A stretch of 64,000 nt of DNA from Enoplosus armatus (Eukaryota > Chordata > Actinopteri > Centrarchiformes > Enoplosidae): positions 17,087,463-17,151,462 of the forward strand of contig NC_092181.1 in the NCBI RefSeq assembly GCF_043641665.1. The letters run 5' to 3'. The notes under the pieces are model-generated. The model did not search any database. It was not told where the DNA came from and saw only the letters and a list, made by a program, of their open reading frames with translations. Within the stretch, counting starts at the first letter, position 1; every line of letters starts with the position of its first letter. This document shows, in pieces, positions 1-11,730 of this stretch. The position numbers and the translations under genes are program-made.

Positions 1-640
1 TCTCATACACACACATTTGCACAATTGCATGATCCCACCCCTTCTCTTTATTAACACCACTTGCCTATAGGGAGCTGGCAAAGTTAAGTGAGCTCTCCAT
101 CTGTTAAATTAGAGAGTGTCAAAACTTTTAGCTGCTGAGTGATCCAGAGACATAATCCCATGTCTCCTTGGGTAATGAATTGTACTCATGCTAATTAGCA
201 CGCACATGGCCGGCAGTAGCAACGAGAATGTCCTAATCAAATAGACTTATGGTTTTGTCATGTCTATGGTTTCTCCCTTCTCTCTGGGGCTGGCTGCATG
301 GGCCTTGGCTCAAACCCCTGCTGCCCACCCCTCCCTGACACATCCCGCCGAAGGTAACTGTTTTTATTGGACAGTATAGAGCAACATTAAACATTAGCAT
401 AGAGAGGCAGATGAAACACTGCACTCGACCACGCACTCGACACAGGGACATTGCAATGATATGGTACATGTTTTATACTGCTGGAACACCTTTACCTTGA
501 GGCAGTCTGTGCGGATGATAGAGAATATGGAACAAGTAAAATACACATAATCAATAAAAATTAAAAGACGACAATACAAATAGACAAATGGATGTTCAAA
601 AACTGCATTTCTTGAACCAATAAACCAATATTTGCATCTT
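1..640. other. Non-coding, repeat-poor
   Basis: No exon, RNA gene or recognisable repeat is visible. The stretch around 170-215 contains a GCTAATTAGC palindrome inside balanced, non-repetitive sequence, a homeodomain-type core often found in fish regulatory DNA. Short open frames here lack any recognisable domain. Calling it regulatory is inference only. Confidence 0.4.
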
Positions 641-656
641 GTGTGTGTGTGTGTGT
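641..656. repeat. (GT)8 microsatellite
   Basis: Eight uninterrupted GT units, read directly from the sequence. Confidence 0.97.
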
Positions 657-815
657 ACTTTAAGTCTGTGCGATAGAGTTGATAGAGTGATAGTAAGGGA
701 GAGTGAGAGTGACACAGAGAAGGAGAAAGTCTTCAAGGGTGAATGGAGCACAGAGTGTCTGTGTTGCTAAACACTGGCTATAATAGAGGCCAAGGATTAG
801 ATGGCAAACTTTATA

Positions 816-852
816 CCCCCCCCCCCCCCCCACACACACACACACACACACA
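816..852. repeat. Compound C16-(CA)11 tract
   Basis: A run of sixteen C passes directly into eleven CA units. Such a poly-C/CA junction is slippage-prone, so its length is likely polymorphic and may contain sequencing or assembly error. Confidence 0.97.
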
Positions 853-1795
853 GCATTCCATCAGGGCTTTATCTGGCCTTTTATTTGCCTTTATCGAGCA
901 TGGCGGAGGCAGCCCGCTCAGCGTTAACAATGTCGGGCTAAAGTCATTTCACACAACACTACTTGGTCATGTAAGCTGACAACTTTTATATTCCCTTATG
1001 TCCTTGGCTCGCTCTGTCGTGTGGGCTTATCAGTAGCGGGGAGTGGCGCAACCGGTTGGTTTTCAGCACCAAGACGTGCCACAGAGTGGGGTAAATTGTG
1101 CTAATTTCAAGCCTGGAGGAACCATTACTAGGAGGTGAGCGTAACTTGTAGTGGCAGACAAAACTGCCTAGAAAGAGGGAGCACACATTGCTCATGGATC
1201 TACTACATGCTGCACTGGGTTTAAGTGTTCAATACTGGGTGTTGGTGTGCATCAAAGCTTTCACATGCAATTTATTCTTTGGTTGACAAAGGGGGTGTGC
1301 ATGTGCGTGGTGATGGCGCTTTTGGGTAAGGGGTTCATCTGCACAGTCTTTTAATTAACCTCATGCCCTGTTACTATCCACATTGCCAGGACTTGGCTGA
1401 CCTTACACAGATTTATGCCGCAATAAAAGTGACAAGGTTATGGAAATACAGGCTGACGCAGGACGTGACGGAGGGGTTGCCGGACCAACCTTTAACAGGC
1501 TGACAGAGGCCATTATCCTTGATGTCAGATGAAGAGGTGTGAGATGGAAATGCCCCTTGCATTTCATGCTGCACTGCCTGCTTAACGTAGAGACAGCAAC
1601 CAGGGAGACGGACTAATGTTGGACAGCCAAACATGTTCTGTTGACTTAAGAACTAAGTCTTAGTCATCTCTTGAACGGAGTGAAGAAGGACATTTTAAAT
1701 GGAATAAAAAAACTACTAATAGGGGATGAAAACTCAAAATGCTTGTATGAATTTTATGCTGCATGCATTTAGATTTTTGTAAATACACTTTCAAG
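853..1795. other. Non-coding, repeat-poor
   Basis: No exon or known repeat is visible. The segment at about 860-1200 is balanced in composition and includes CpGs and GTTAAC and ATTAC cores, so it could be conserved non-coding DNA. The short open frames overlap on both strands and show no domain. Confidence 0.4.
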
Positions 1796-1925
1796 CAGAC
1801 GTCTTCAGATTGCTTTAAATATTCAGTTTCATATCGCTGAAAGAGCTGGAACTAGTGAATTTTTTAGATTTTTGTTTGAAAAATTACAAACAATAAATCA
1901 CTTGTCAACATTGCTGTCAATTAGT
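1796..1925 (+). repeat. Degraded percomorph interspersed repeat, copy A
   Basis: The segment has the order GACGTCTTCA, then ATTCAGTTT, then GAGCTGGAA, then a T-rich GTTTGAAAAAT block, then an ATTAGTTTTCTGACAATTG tail. From recall, this order matches an abundant teleost repeat that ends in an ATTAATCGATTAATCG-like tail. A better copy of the same family lies at 3620-3770. It is heavily diverged with internal deletions. No name is assigned. Confidence 0.55.
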
Positions 1926-2951
1926 TTTCTGACAATTGTATGATCCACTTATATTCTACGTTCCCTCCATGTTGTCCAACTTGATTGTCTTATGTTGGGT
2001 CCAGTTTTTTTACATAGTGTTCATAATTTCATTTGTTCTTCATTTTAAAATATGACATGCATACCAATGTGATTTCTTTCTATGGCTGCCATATACTATT
2101 AAGCTAATAGTATTGGATTTTGTCACCAAGTCATTTGTGCACTTTTTTTTACCCCTGTTATGTCCTTGTTTTACTTCTTCATCATTATCTAATCCTTAAT
2201 CTGAAATGACATGGGGCACATACAGTGTATGAATCACTTATTAGGGGACCTGCCATAGCTGTCTTAAACCCATTATGTTTATCAATGAAATTATAAAAAC
2301 CAAGGGAGAGCACAACAATCCAATTCAGTTTTGGATTGCTTGTGGCTGAGCAGATCCAGCAGATTGATAATGCTTGACTGAATATTTGGGGGGGGGGGGG
2401 GGTTTCTCTGTATTGCTAAATCAATTAAAAAATGTGATATGGGTCCATTCAGCAGCACATAATTATCTTGTCATTCCAGTTAATTAGCATCCTATAAGGA
2501 CTCGCAGCCCACAAGGTAACTGCCCATCAAACAGCAGGGCAGATGACTACATAATAAGATGACTTGAGGGAAGTGCACTTGGGTCAAGAGGTGGGCCTCT
2601 TCCCTGCTGGAGCTGCTAAACCTGGGGGTCACGCTGGATTCCAACTCTGAAGCATACGGATTAATACAATATGGAGGATTAGTCATGGGACACGTCATAC
2701 TCTGTATGGCTATGGGTTGAATTATTGGCCAAATCTACTCAGCAAGACATAATCTAATTAATAATCTAATCTAATATTAATGATCTAAATCTTTTTTTCT
2801 CATGCACGTGAGCTTTGACTACATTTGAAGAAAAGAGGATGATATTCGATGTATTTTAGTTGAAAATAACTGAATGTGATCTGCAGCTAATAATTATGTT
2901 CAATTTTATTAGTCAGTGGTTTTGTTATTTTCTCTTTTCATTTTTTGGTGA
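1926..2951. other. Non-coding with a G15 run
   Basis: AT-rich sequence without recognisable genes. It contains the G homopolymer at 2388-2402, listed separately. The short reverse open frame at 2492-2698 has no recognisable domain. Confidence 0.4.
2388..2402. repeat. G15 homopolymer
   Basis: Fifteen consecutive G read directly. Homopolymers of this length are error-prone in sequencing, and the true length may differ. Confidence 0.95.
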
Positions 2952-3033
2952 GAACTAGGGATGATAATAATTAACTACTTAACTGTTAGATGACAATAAG
3001 AATTTTGACCAATTAATACTATCAGTTAAACAG
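2952..3033 (+). mobile_element. hAT-like 5' terminal region
   Basis: The stretch begins ACTAGGGATG and continues with TTAACTACTTAACTG-type AT-rich sequence, as in the 5' ends of several fish hAT elements (from recall: ACTAGGGATG followed by ATTAACTG/ATTAATCG motifs). It is immediately followed by a transposase C-terminal fragment in the same orientation. This suggests one internally deleted element. No matching 3' terminal repeat was found. Confidence 0.5.
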
Positions 3034-3390
3034 TTGAAAAATATTATTAACAGCCACAATGTACTACACTACAGCACCCCTCATCAAGCTAATGACCCAG
3101 ACGCGGCGGTGGACACCTGTGTGAGAGACAGTCCCCCCTCATTGGATACTCCTGACTGGTGGAAAAGTATTCAGACACTCTTCCCGAGGCTGGCCACTCT
3201 AGCAAGGCGCTATCTCTGCGTTCCCCGGACATCTGAGCAGGTATTTTCCGCCACAGGTCTCACAGTCAACAGACTGAACACCAGACCAAACCCACAGCAT
3301 GTTGGCATGTTGCTATTTATAATAATAATAAAAACCAGTATACAAGCTGTCCGTGAGTCAGGACTGAGGTTTATTTTATCTGAGGTCTGA
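3034..3390 (+). pseudogene. hAT transposase, C-terminal dimerisation fragment
   Basis: An open frame of 118 codons reads as the C-terminal dimerisation region of a hAT-superfamily transposase. It has a WWK motif (residues 42-44), then FPRLATLARRYLCVP (50-64), then TSEQVFSATGLTVNRLNTR (66-84), and PQHVGMLLF (87-95). In intact family members the P-x-TS is followed by about three residues before the ER/EQVFS motif; here these are missing, consistent with a 9-bp in-frame deletion. The catalytic N-terminal and middle parts are absent, so the element is dead. The first ATG is not a genuine start, because the frame simply opens after the deletion junction. After residue 95 the sequence becomes an AATAAT-rich low-complexity stretch. 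Family assignment is confident; lineage (ZBED-like hAT) is not resolved. Confidence 0.85.
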
Positions 3391-3619
3391 AAAATGCAAT
3401 ACGAGTTTCCATTTTGTTAACCTGTCTGCTGTTATTTTCCTACTCGGGGGATCTAGGCTTATGCCTACTCAGTGTTCTATATGTGTTCTTTAATATGTGT
3501 GTTAGCCTACGACGTGTGAATCCTCATTTTGTGTTGTTGTTTGTGCTGCTATTGGACTGCTATTTTCTTATGATTTTTTTTTTTTTTAAGATTACATTTT
3601 AAGAATAATTTCAAATTGG
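3391..3619. other. Probable hAT 3' flank with T14 run
   Basis: T-rich sequence following the transposase fragment, ending in a fourteen-T run at 3574-3587. It is likely the 3' non-coding part of the deleted hAT element, but no terminal inverted repeat can be seen. Confidence 0.3.
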
Positions 3620-3770
3620 TGAGAACAGTCCAAAACTCCAAGATATTTAGTTTTTAATGACATAAGGAAATCAGCAAATCCTCACAATTGAGAAGCTGGA
3701 ACTGGGCAACATTGGGTATTTTTGCTTGAAAAATGATTTAAATGATGTAAGTAATTAATCAAAATATATG
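3620..3770 (+). repeat. Degraded percomorph interspersed repeat, copy B
   Basis: The order AGTCCAAAACTCCAAGATAT, TTAGTTTTTAATGACATA, GAGAAGCTGGAAC, TTTTTGCTTGAAAAATGA, then an ATTAATCAAAATAT tail matches a very common teleost repeat from recall. It is the same family as 1796-1925. The nearness of this copy to the deleted hAT may be coincidence, or this repeat may itself be a hAT derivative. Confidence 0.7.
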
Positions 3771-5099
3771 CCAGGAATTATTTGTTGTTTGCTTTATTTG
3801 ACAAACGGTTACAGTTTTAAAATAATTTAAAATATGAATGTCATGTTTATGTTCTTGTACAAACAAAGTCGGTGAGAGATTAAGAACATATTGTATTCCT
3901 TCCTTCTGTTTTAAGCTCCTCCTTCCTAACAACATGTTTACTGCAGTGAACTGATAAATGACTACAGCAAACACACAAATAACTAATACAAACACTCAAC
4001 ACTGCCAGATTCCAATGTGCTTTTCAGTGTTAATAATCAATTTGCAATCTGGTGATTTCAGTGACACACGGTCCTCCAGCCAAACAGTCAGACAACACAA
4101 AGCTAAATACAACGACAGAAGAACAGAGGCATTGTTTGACTCACACAATCAGCCGAAGACAAATACAATGTGAGCGAGCACACGGTCACAGATAATCCTG
4201 TCAGGTATGTTCTTGAACAAAACATAACACATTTTAATATCCACAGGACTTTGATTATAAAACCTTGCTGCTTTGCATCTTAACTCTCTGAAGACATGTT
4301 TTTTTTCCTTTCTGCAGAATTTGTTTTGCCTTTTTGTTTTTTTTTGTTTTTTTTGTCCTGCTATGTGAATAGCTTCTGGCAATGTTCATTGATCTCCCGC
4401 ATGTTGTGTCTGGATGTTGTTTTGGAGATTGGGCAGGATGAAGCAGCTTATATAAGCAACAGTTGAAGTCATCAGGGGAAGGAGAGATTTAGCTGCGCAC
4501 ATCTATGTTAGAGCAGAAGTGATGAGATATTACCAATATCAACACACTCGCGCTGTGCTTAAGTACATCCATGGATTCCAGAGCCCGGCGGCTGATAGAC
4601 GCTGCTGCAGAATGGTAAATATCACTGCTCTGCATGAACATCTGTTCATTACATTGAAACTGCTACATTACCATCTGTGGAAATTAACTGGGAAACTTGT
4701 GCCATAATGAAACTCAAGCTGGGAGACAGTATATATTTGGTGTTTCAATTTTTATTCTGCCAATTAAAATGTGCATATATACTGTAGGTCTGCAGATTTG
4801 TGGAGTTTTACCTTTTCTTTAGTATGTGTACTGTATATAGATGAGAAACCAGTGTGGCAGAAAAAAACAAAGGATTGATGAATCTGCTAAACAATAATTA
4901 TATGCTATAAAACTATTTGGCAGACATCAGAAGGAGAATTTTTTTATAATTTGCAGGATACCAATTAGTCAGTAGATTTAAATTAATCATCTGTGCCCTC
5001 AAATTACTTAATTTGTTCACATGAATTAATAATTAATGCACACAGACTGACAATCCGTTATTTCCTAAAAAACGTTTGAAGCTACATTGATTAATGTTT
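3771..5099. other. Non-coding
   Basis: AT-rich sequence without recognisable exons or repeats. Open frames at 3759-3995 (minus), 3958-4173, 4149-4382 (minus) and 4519-4707 carry no domain I recognise. The TATA-like palindrome at 4446-4457 is listed separately. Confidence 0.4.
4446..4457. promoter_or_regulatory. Palindromic TATA-like site
   Basis: GCTTATATAAGC is a perfect 12-bp palindrome containing a TATATAA core. An ATG opens a 62-codon frame about 65 bp downstream, at 4519. A promoter is only a possibility: no exon structure or conserved protein supports it, and TATATAA occurs by chance in AT-rich DNA. Confidence 0.2.
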
Positions 5100-5400
5100 T
5101 ATTATTTTCTTGTTTTTGGGCCAATTGCGGGCAGCTGATGGAAAATCTGTAAACACAAAACTGACAACATTGGAGTTGTGTTTGTGGCCACCTGCTGAAT
5201 GTAAGTCCAGTACTCAACTCTCCTCTTTTTGGTTTGCGCCAACTCCTGTGCAAAATATCGGCCTCTTTGGATCCTAAATGCTCCACTCTGCTCAGAAAAC
5301 CAAAACAATGAGCTGAAAGATGCTAAATCCCTCCATAGAGCTGAGAGGAACTGCAAGTTTCCAGTGGGTTGTCCACTACGAGCGACCTCTTTCACACAAT
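5100..5400 (+). repeat. Percomorph interspersed repeat (family P), copy 1
   Basis: Recognised from recall by the ordered blocks GTGGCCACCTGCTGAATGTA, CAACTCTCCTC, GCCAACTCCTG, AAATGCTCCACT, AATGAGCTGAAAGATGCTAA, CTCCATAGAG and ACGAGCGACC. It is deleted between AAATGCTCCACT and AATGAGCTGAAA. Related copies are at 19480-20470 (plus) and 52065-52400 (minus). The open frames on the minus strand here are by-products of the repeat, not genes. Confidence 0.8.
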
Positions 5401-8080
5401 AATTTCATCCATTGCCAATATAGAAATATTGATTATTGCTTTAAGGGATGGCAAATAAAGCAACGTTGTGTTTAAAGAACAAAATGCTACATATATCCAC
5501 ATATCAGTCCAAAATAAATCTGCTCAACCAAAGAGGCCTGTTAGATTGTCCATGACCCGACAACACGGTTTCATTTCATGCGTGCCGTGTACTGTAGCAG
5601 CAGGACAGTAGCATCACAACAGTACGAGGAAGAGTTTGAATGGAGTAAACAAGGACAAATGGAATGAATAAGATAATGTAACGATTGTAGTTTGAGGGAA
5701 TGAAGGACACTGGCCACAACAGCAATAACTTCACGTCCTATTGCTACAGTACTACTACTACTGGACTTAACTGGACTGAGTAACTTGAGGTCACGATTTA
5801 ATGATCCAGATCACAAATTATTAATTCAAGAAAACAAATGAAGCAATTATTCATTTAGGAAAAAAAAACAAAAAAACTATTGAGCACCAATTAAAACACA
5901 TTTTGCCCCTTGATACTTGCTGGAAGGAAACTAATTAATTACCAGTGAAAATTATCTTTCTCTGCTAACAAAATCTGAAAAATATAGAAAAAAAAAGAAA
6001 GATAACAGAAGAGAGAACTGATGAGGTGGCATAAGCACCCGATACAAAACACTTGGCGCGCTCATGGGCAAAATGTAACAAGCTTTTTAACAAGGAGTGA
6101 CATCTAGAGTATAAAGTGCTCAGAATCACAATCGTCCTTTCAGACTGATGTAATAAAAAGGATGTCCATATTTTGCTGTTGAATCACTACCTGCGCTTTA
6201 ATCGGCACTTAAAACAAGAGATGGCTTCATTTTTATGGCCACGTTACATCACCAACAGGCAAAGGTCACTCCGCAACAGCTGTTTTGTGGAACATCACAT
6301 CAGTTTCGAGGTAATTAATTTCAGTAAAGTGGCGCAGCTTCAAACCAGAAAGCTCAGAGGACACTGGTGACATTTTGGGGTTTGAAGGGATTTTGTTTTC
6401 AGTCCATTGAACAATATATCTCTTATTTAAATTTAATATTTAAGGAGGTGATTGACGTTGTTTCAAACTGTTACTGTACACTTTACATTTTACGCCTGTG
6501 TCTTTCAGTATTTGGCACACAGCACAAAAAGCACATCCTCCAGTTAGCTATTATGTGTCTATTACATTTGAGCTTTAATGACAGTTAGTACCTCCTGTCA
6601 CTCTGCTTGTGTCAGAGTTGGACGCAGAAATGTAAAATAAACAACCTAAGAAAGTGATACAGTGAGCATTAGACCGGTGTAATTGAGTTTTGTACCATTG
6701 AACAGGGAGGAAAGGAAACCAAGAGAGAGGGAGGAATGATTTTTCTATTCTCAGATGACCACATTAAAAAGCCTCCTTTGAAGAAATACACTGTGAGAAA
6801 ACTCATAGCATATTTGTTCCAAGAGCACAAAAATTGGTGAATTCCAATTAAATAATGCCCTGGGACATTTGAATATCAGAGTGGCACAACTCTATGAAAG
6901 ATACCTGTTCAAAGCAGCAACACTAATGAAATAAAAATGAAAATTAACTAACAATGAAGTCAGCCTTAAAAATGAATACAAATCGATTTGGGCAAACAGA
7001 ATTTATAGAATATGACAGCATGAAAGTCAATTAATAGACTCCTCTGCTGCCTAAAGAGATTTAAATAGTCAAATATTCTCATATATGATATGTGTATCTG
7101 AATGTATCGCACCAGAAAATGTGAATGTTTTCATATACAGCTTTTCATGTCTTATATGGTGTTCTCTTGACTGACAGCCATATTCTGATGGTTTAAACAT
7201 GTGTACCAGTTTTGGTCGTACTGAGTGATGAAGTTGAAACTGTATAATGGTTTGTAATGTTGACTGAAATTAAAATGTATGTAAAAACTGAGCTTTTCAT
7301 GGTCCTATCCAGCTCAGAGTAAAATCCTAATAAGATGTGTTTTCCTTAAGGATATTAACAAATTGATTCAGAACGTACAAGTAGCACACACACAAAACAT
7401 GTCATATGGTAAATTCACAACAAGACACCATTACAGAAGCCAGTGAAATTTTTTTAATGAGCAACGCTCTCTCATTGTTAATTCAGCCCTTTACATCCTC
7501 CCCTCACACGATGCTAAATTAAGAAACAAAAAAGGGATCCATGTCCTTGCAGGACAAAGAGAAAATCTTCTTTTCAGAAGGACAATGTTTGTTCATTCCT
7601 GTTTTGAACAGGTTTTCAACTTCTCGTGTTTGTTAATCACTATATTGACTGCACTACAGTAAAAGCTGAAGTCTTGAAACTAAGTTCAGGTGCCTTTGTA
7701 CACAGCTGGGGATGAAAACTTTAGACACCTACAACTTGGTTAGTTTACAGTATTGTGTTTTTTCTACAGAAGTTTATATAATACATGTAATTTCCTTGTG
7801 CACAACACATGATAATTAAATGACTCATTTGTAGTAGATTATTCTAGTGTTGTTGGTAATGCTGCATGTGGGCCTGCATAATTTTTTTTTTACAAATAAA
7901 ACTATTTAATAAAACATTTTAGTCAAAAGCCTCCAAGCCCACTCCTCATAATCAGGGTTGCCAGAAATAATCTTTTTTTAATAGAAGCAAAATAAACAAA
8001 CTTATAAAACTAAGTTTGACTATTTTATCGCTCTTTTAGTTACTGAACAGTGTCAAAGCATGTATAGTAGGCATAGGTCC
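5401..8080. other. Non-coding, partly candidate regulatory DNA
   Basis: No recognisable exon or repeat across 2.7 kb. The block at about 6690-7060 is evenly mixed, with ATTA, TAAT and AATTAA cores, the style of fish conserved non-coding elements. Open frames at 6173-6370 and 6367-6588 are AT-rich without domains. Confidence 0.4.
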
Positions 8081-8094
8081 CCCTAACCCTAACC
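8081..8094. repeat. Short interstitial telomere-like motif
   Basis: CCCTAACCCTAACC is two and a third copies of the vertebrate telomere unit. At this length it can be chance or a double-strand-break repair scar. Confidence 0.6.
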
Positions 8095-9689
8095 GTAATA
8101 TAGACAGCAGCATGCATTTATGTGATTGGCTGCATTTTGGGAAACAGGTCAGTCACGTAATGCCAATCACACACTGTATGAGTCAAACACACAGAGAGGG
8201 GGAAAACAAATGTTTGGATTTATCACTAGTTGTTGAGTGCTCGACTGCATGTTCAAGTGTTAGACAAATCCACAAGCAAACAAGTGATTATGATTTTGAC
8301 AACGGGGGAGCTTACTGCCGTGACTATACCACCTTTTTTAACTTTATTCCAAACACAGTAAAACTTTCTATTGTCCCAGAAGCTCTGAAAATTAGCATTC
8401 AAAGGGATGTATTCACCCAGTGGGACACACACTCTTATAAACAATGACAAAGTCTTTCATGAATAATACATTTGGTGGGACTGCTTTGAGAATGCTAAAG
8501 TTGTAAGCGGACCAGCCCTCCAGTTTTTTTGTTGTTTTTTTTTTGACTCATTGTATGTTTAAAAAGCCAAAAATGCTTGAAGACATAATTCCTCACTTAG
8601 AGAGAGGTATCATAATGAAAAACAAGACATTACAGTAGAGAGATTTTACTAAGTTGTGTGCATTTTGCTTCATCGTATCTTTCTCTTTGCCACAGGAAAC
8701 CAAAGCGAGCAGTTCAGTAATGTTTGTTTTCAACCGTCCCCTGACTTAATTGCGGCGTTAGGTAATTAGTTATTTCTCTTTCAAGGCTTGAAAGCCACGT
8801 AATCGCGCAGTAAGGGCTGCTGCTATACAGGTCTGTTGTGTTTTGAGGGAGAGCGCAAGACAGAGAGCATACATCCAAATTAGCATTAATGAAGTGAGTT
8901 ATAGGACTATGTATAGTGACAAAGGGGCCAGGTCTCAGAAGACACTCAATATCAAGAGACAGAGGGAGGTGAAAGGGAGGCGTGCATCAACACACAAGGA
9001 ACTTCCTTGACACTTTTTAATTGCCACCTTAACCTCTGGTGTCGGAGCCATTTAGTCACCACAAAGGCATCACATGCAAAAGGGAGGAGGACGAGGAGGA
9101 GGAGGGGAAAAAAAGTCCAAGCTGTGCACTGCATCAACCTCACTTATCCTCCTTAGCCTCTGACACTGTGTTCCCCTATAGTGCTTTGCCAATAAACCAC
9201 TAAAACTCCCCCAAGGCTCTGGTACAGATGACAAGCCCATGCTACTGTTATGACCCTGCTGGTAACTTGGCTCTTAATTGCCATCTTCTGTCATCTGGGT
9301 GAACTGTGGACCTGTAACCACAGACATCACTGGTTGAGGAAAGTACATTACATAACATAAACTCACTCATAATGCACAATAAAAAAGGCTCTGTGCTCTG
9401 TGGGTTACAGTTGAAGACGAGGTGCAGCGTAGGAAAGATGAAAGATAAACTGAAAGTCTGATCATTCAAGTAATCATTTGCACCACATTACAACAATTAT
9501 TTTCTTGACACTCTTCCCCTTTTCGACGCACATATATTCAACCAAGAGGATAATAACTGGCTCTTTCAGTTTGGGTAAAGGTCTGTTTCTTACACTCAGT
9601 TGCCTAACACACAAAGTGGTATTTACTCCAAGTAAAAAAATGTCTTCAGCCCTGTTGGGACCGGACTTATTTCTCTTCTGCAGGTGGAG
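8095..9689. other. Non-coding
   Basis: No recognisable exon or repeat. A purine-rich patch (GGAGGAGGACGAGGAGGAG) sits at about 9083-9115. The 111-codon frame at 8112-8447 shows no domain. Segment 8690-9020 is of balanced composition and could be regulatory. Confidence 0.4.
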
Positions 9690-10195
9690 TGATTTCAATA
9701 TTACCTGCGTCAGTGATTTTAGGGATTTTTCACCTCCCACAGTAGTAATTACAGCCCCAATAAGCAACTTTTATTTTCTTAATTCTAGATTTCCTGCAAA
9801 CTTCTGGTTATTTTGTGAAAAAGTGCAAGTAAAGTCTATTGGGTCTGAAGACTACAACTTTGAAAATGTAATAAATCTGCAGGTGTGGAGTTGGAAAGAA
9901 GTGAGCTCACCAGACCTCTACAGCCCGCTCCTCACCTCTACTTTAGCCTAGCAGGCGTGAGGCTACATTAGCCACTACTAGCAAAACACATCTAAGTCTC
10001 CTGCTGAACTGTCTGCTGTGGAGTTGCATTGTGGGTAATGTAGGCGTCAGGTTTTAACAAGGAAGAAGAATGTGTGGAATGAAAAAGACAATATCGCTGG
10101 TTCTGCTGCATCGATTTGGATTTTTTCTTTTTTTAAATGTCCATTGTGAGTCTGACAATGTTAAAGGAGTGCAACGTTAAATAAACTCTTTTAAC
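9690..10195 (+). repeat. Percomorph interspersed repeat (family Q)
   Basis: Blocks recognised from recall of teleost repeats: AATAAGCAACTTTTATTT, TTGGGTCTGAAGACTACAA, AATAAATCTGCAGGTGTGGA, GTGAGCTCACCAGACCTCT, GTGGAGTTGCATTGTGGGTA, GAAGAAGAATGTGTGGAATG and TCGCTGGTTCTGCTGCATCG. The 157-codon frame at 9478-9951 runs from unique sequence into this repeat and is not a gene. Nineteen bases (9839-9857) recur exactly in reverse complement at 59974-59992. Confidence 0.65.
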
Positions 10196-11515
10196 ATCAG
10201 TCAACTTATACAATGTTGTTGTGATGTCACGTTACAGGTGATTCTGTCTTTGCTGGTCTACCTTTGTGTAGCTGAATTGATTTCATGTCAAGTATTTAAC
10301 ACAGTTGTTGACAGCAGACTGTAAAAGCAAAACTCAACATTCAGAGGGATGTTTGCAGCCGTCTGTGTTAATAATTAAATCACAGGTAAATAATTATCGC
10401 TCACTAATGTCAATATTAAAATACTAAGCCTGCTGACTGGGGCTTTAGTATATCTATTCAAAAAAGGGACATAAACACATCTGTACAACATCTGTAGAGG
10501 TGATTATTACTGTTTTTAATGTGATCTTGTCAAGGCCTCTGCAGTCTGTGTTGTCATATGTCAATTCAGCTCCATTTTTAATCAGTTATGTGGATTAAAT
10601 CAATAACAGAAAGAAACAGAAAACCTGAATTTTAAAAGACAATTACCTGTTCAATCTCAAAGCAATCAAGAGACCTGTTCATCATTTCACCATATTCAAT
10701 TTCTCTTTATGGCCAGAAAATAAATAAACCAGAAAAGCAATCATATAGAAATGCTTCAGGGAAATATTCCAGTGATGTACTTGTCATTTATTTTCAAAAG
10801 GAAATCAGACAGTCTTTTCACCGCACCTAATTAAAAGACTAATCAAACTGAGAAACTACCATGTCTTTGTTGTGAGCAGTGAAATGCTGTTTAAAACCCA
10901 AAGTATCCCAGCGCAGGACTTCAATGTATTCCATACTCATCTGTGTTTGTGGTTAGTCCTGGACAGTTCAGCAGACCATGATATTTCCTTAAACTAAATG
11001 TCATGAAGGCATTCAAGCATGAAATGTCAGCCTAATTCAGGGCACAAGCACAGAATGTGAGCTTGCAAAGGACTTGCTCAAACTGTACAGAGCAATTCAT
11101 CAAAGCGAAAAGGTGGCCCAAGAAGAGTGACGTCAAAAACAAATGCTCTGCAGACGCAGATCAAATTGATTTTGCCACAAAAGTTGTGCTTAAAATCTAT
11201 CTCAATTTCAATGAAACACTGTCGCTCACCGATTCTTAGAGCAAAATCTATAACTTATGCCATTTTAATACAGGCTTGTGAAATAACATGGAGGACAATC
11301 TGTCCTTGAAAGATCAATATTGACTACATATTTGGCTGAGAATAAATATACAGTAACATCAATGCTGCGCATCAATGGTAACTTGGCGCCGATTCTAATA
11401 GACACAATTAAATTAAAATATTCCTATATTTTATGTCTACAACAAGTTAATGTTTTAATTAATTAGATCCAGTCATTTCAGAAAGTGCCTCAAAACGACA
11501 TGTGATTAAGTTCAA
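10196..11515. other. Candidate conserved non-coding DNA
   Basis: No repeat or exon is recognised. The interval 10540-10900 is evenly mixed, AT-rich and studded with ATTAAAT, TAATTAAAAG and AATCAATA cores, typical of homeobox-bound enhancers in fish gene deserts. This is a visual impression; no alignment was possible. Confidence 0.35.
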
Positions 11516-11519
11516 GTGA

Positions 11520-11730
11520 CAAAGTCCTCTAGAGGCTGCAGGAATTATGACGGGAGTGAAGGAGGAAGTCAGGGGACGTTGGTACAGAGCGACAGCAAAG
11601 ATACTCATTACAAGCTGCGCCAATGGTATGAAATGGTATACACTTCCTGTCTCCTAAGTGGGCGTGGTCGCCTCCCAGTGTATAGAAAGAGAAGCGTTTT
11701 GAGAGGGGAGAAAGAGTGAGTGTGTTTATA
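11520..11730 (+). repeat. Percomorph repeat interrupted by a hAT element
   Basis: Blocks CCTCTAGAGGCTGCAGGAAT, GGTACAGAGCGACAGCAAAG, GCTGCGCCAATGGTATGAAA, CTTCCTGTCTCCTAAGTGGG and CGTGGTCGC match a common teleost repeat from recall. It ends at the start of the non-autonomous hAT (11731). GT-rich sequence beyond the hAT may be its continuation, so the hAT appears to have inserted into it. Confidence 0.6.

Noticed and set aside
8081..8094. Telomere fusion or chromosome-end remnant
   Set aside because: Two and a third units are too few; chance or repair is sufficient.
9478..9951. 157-codon plus-strand frame, second longest in the window
   Set aside because: It runs from unique sequence into an interspersed repeat, has no domain and overlaps a 97-codon frame on the other strand.
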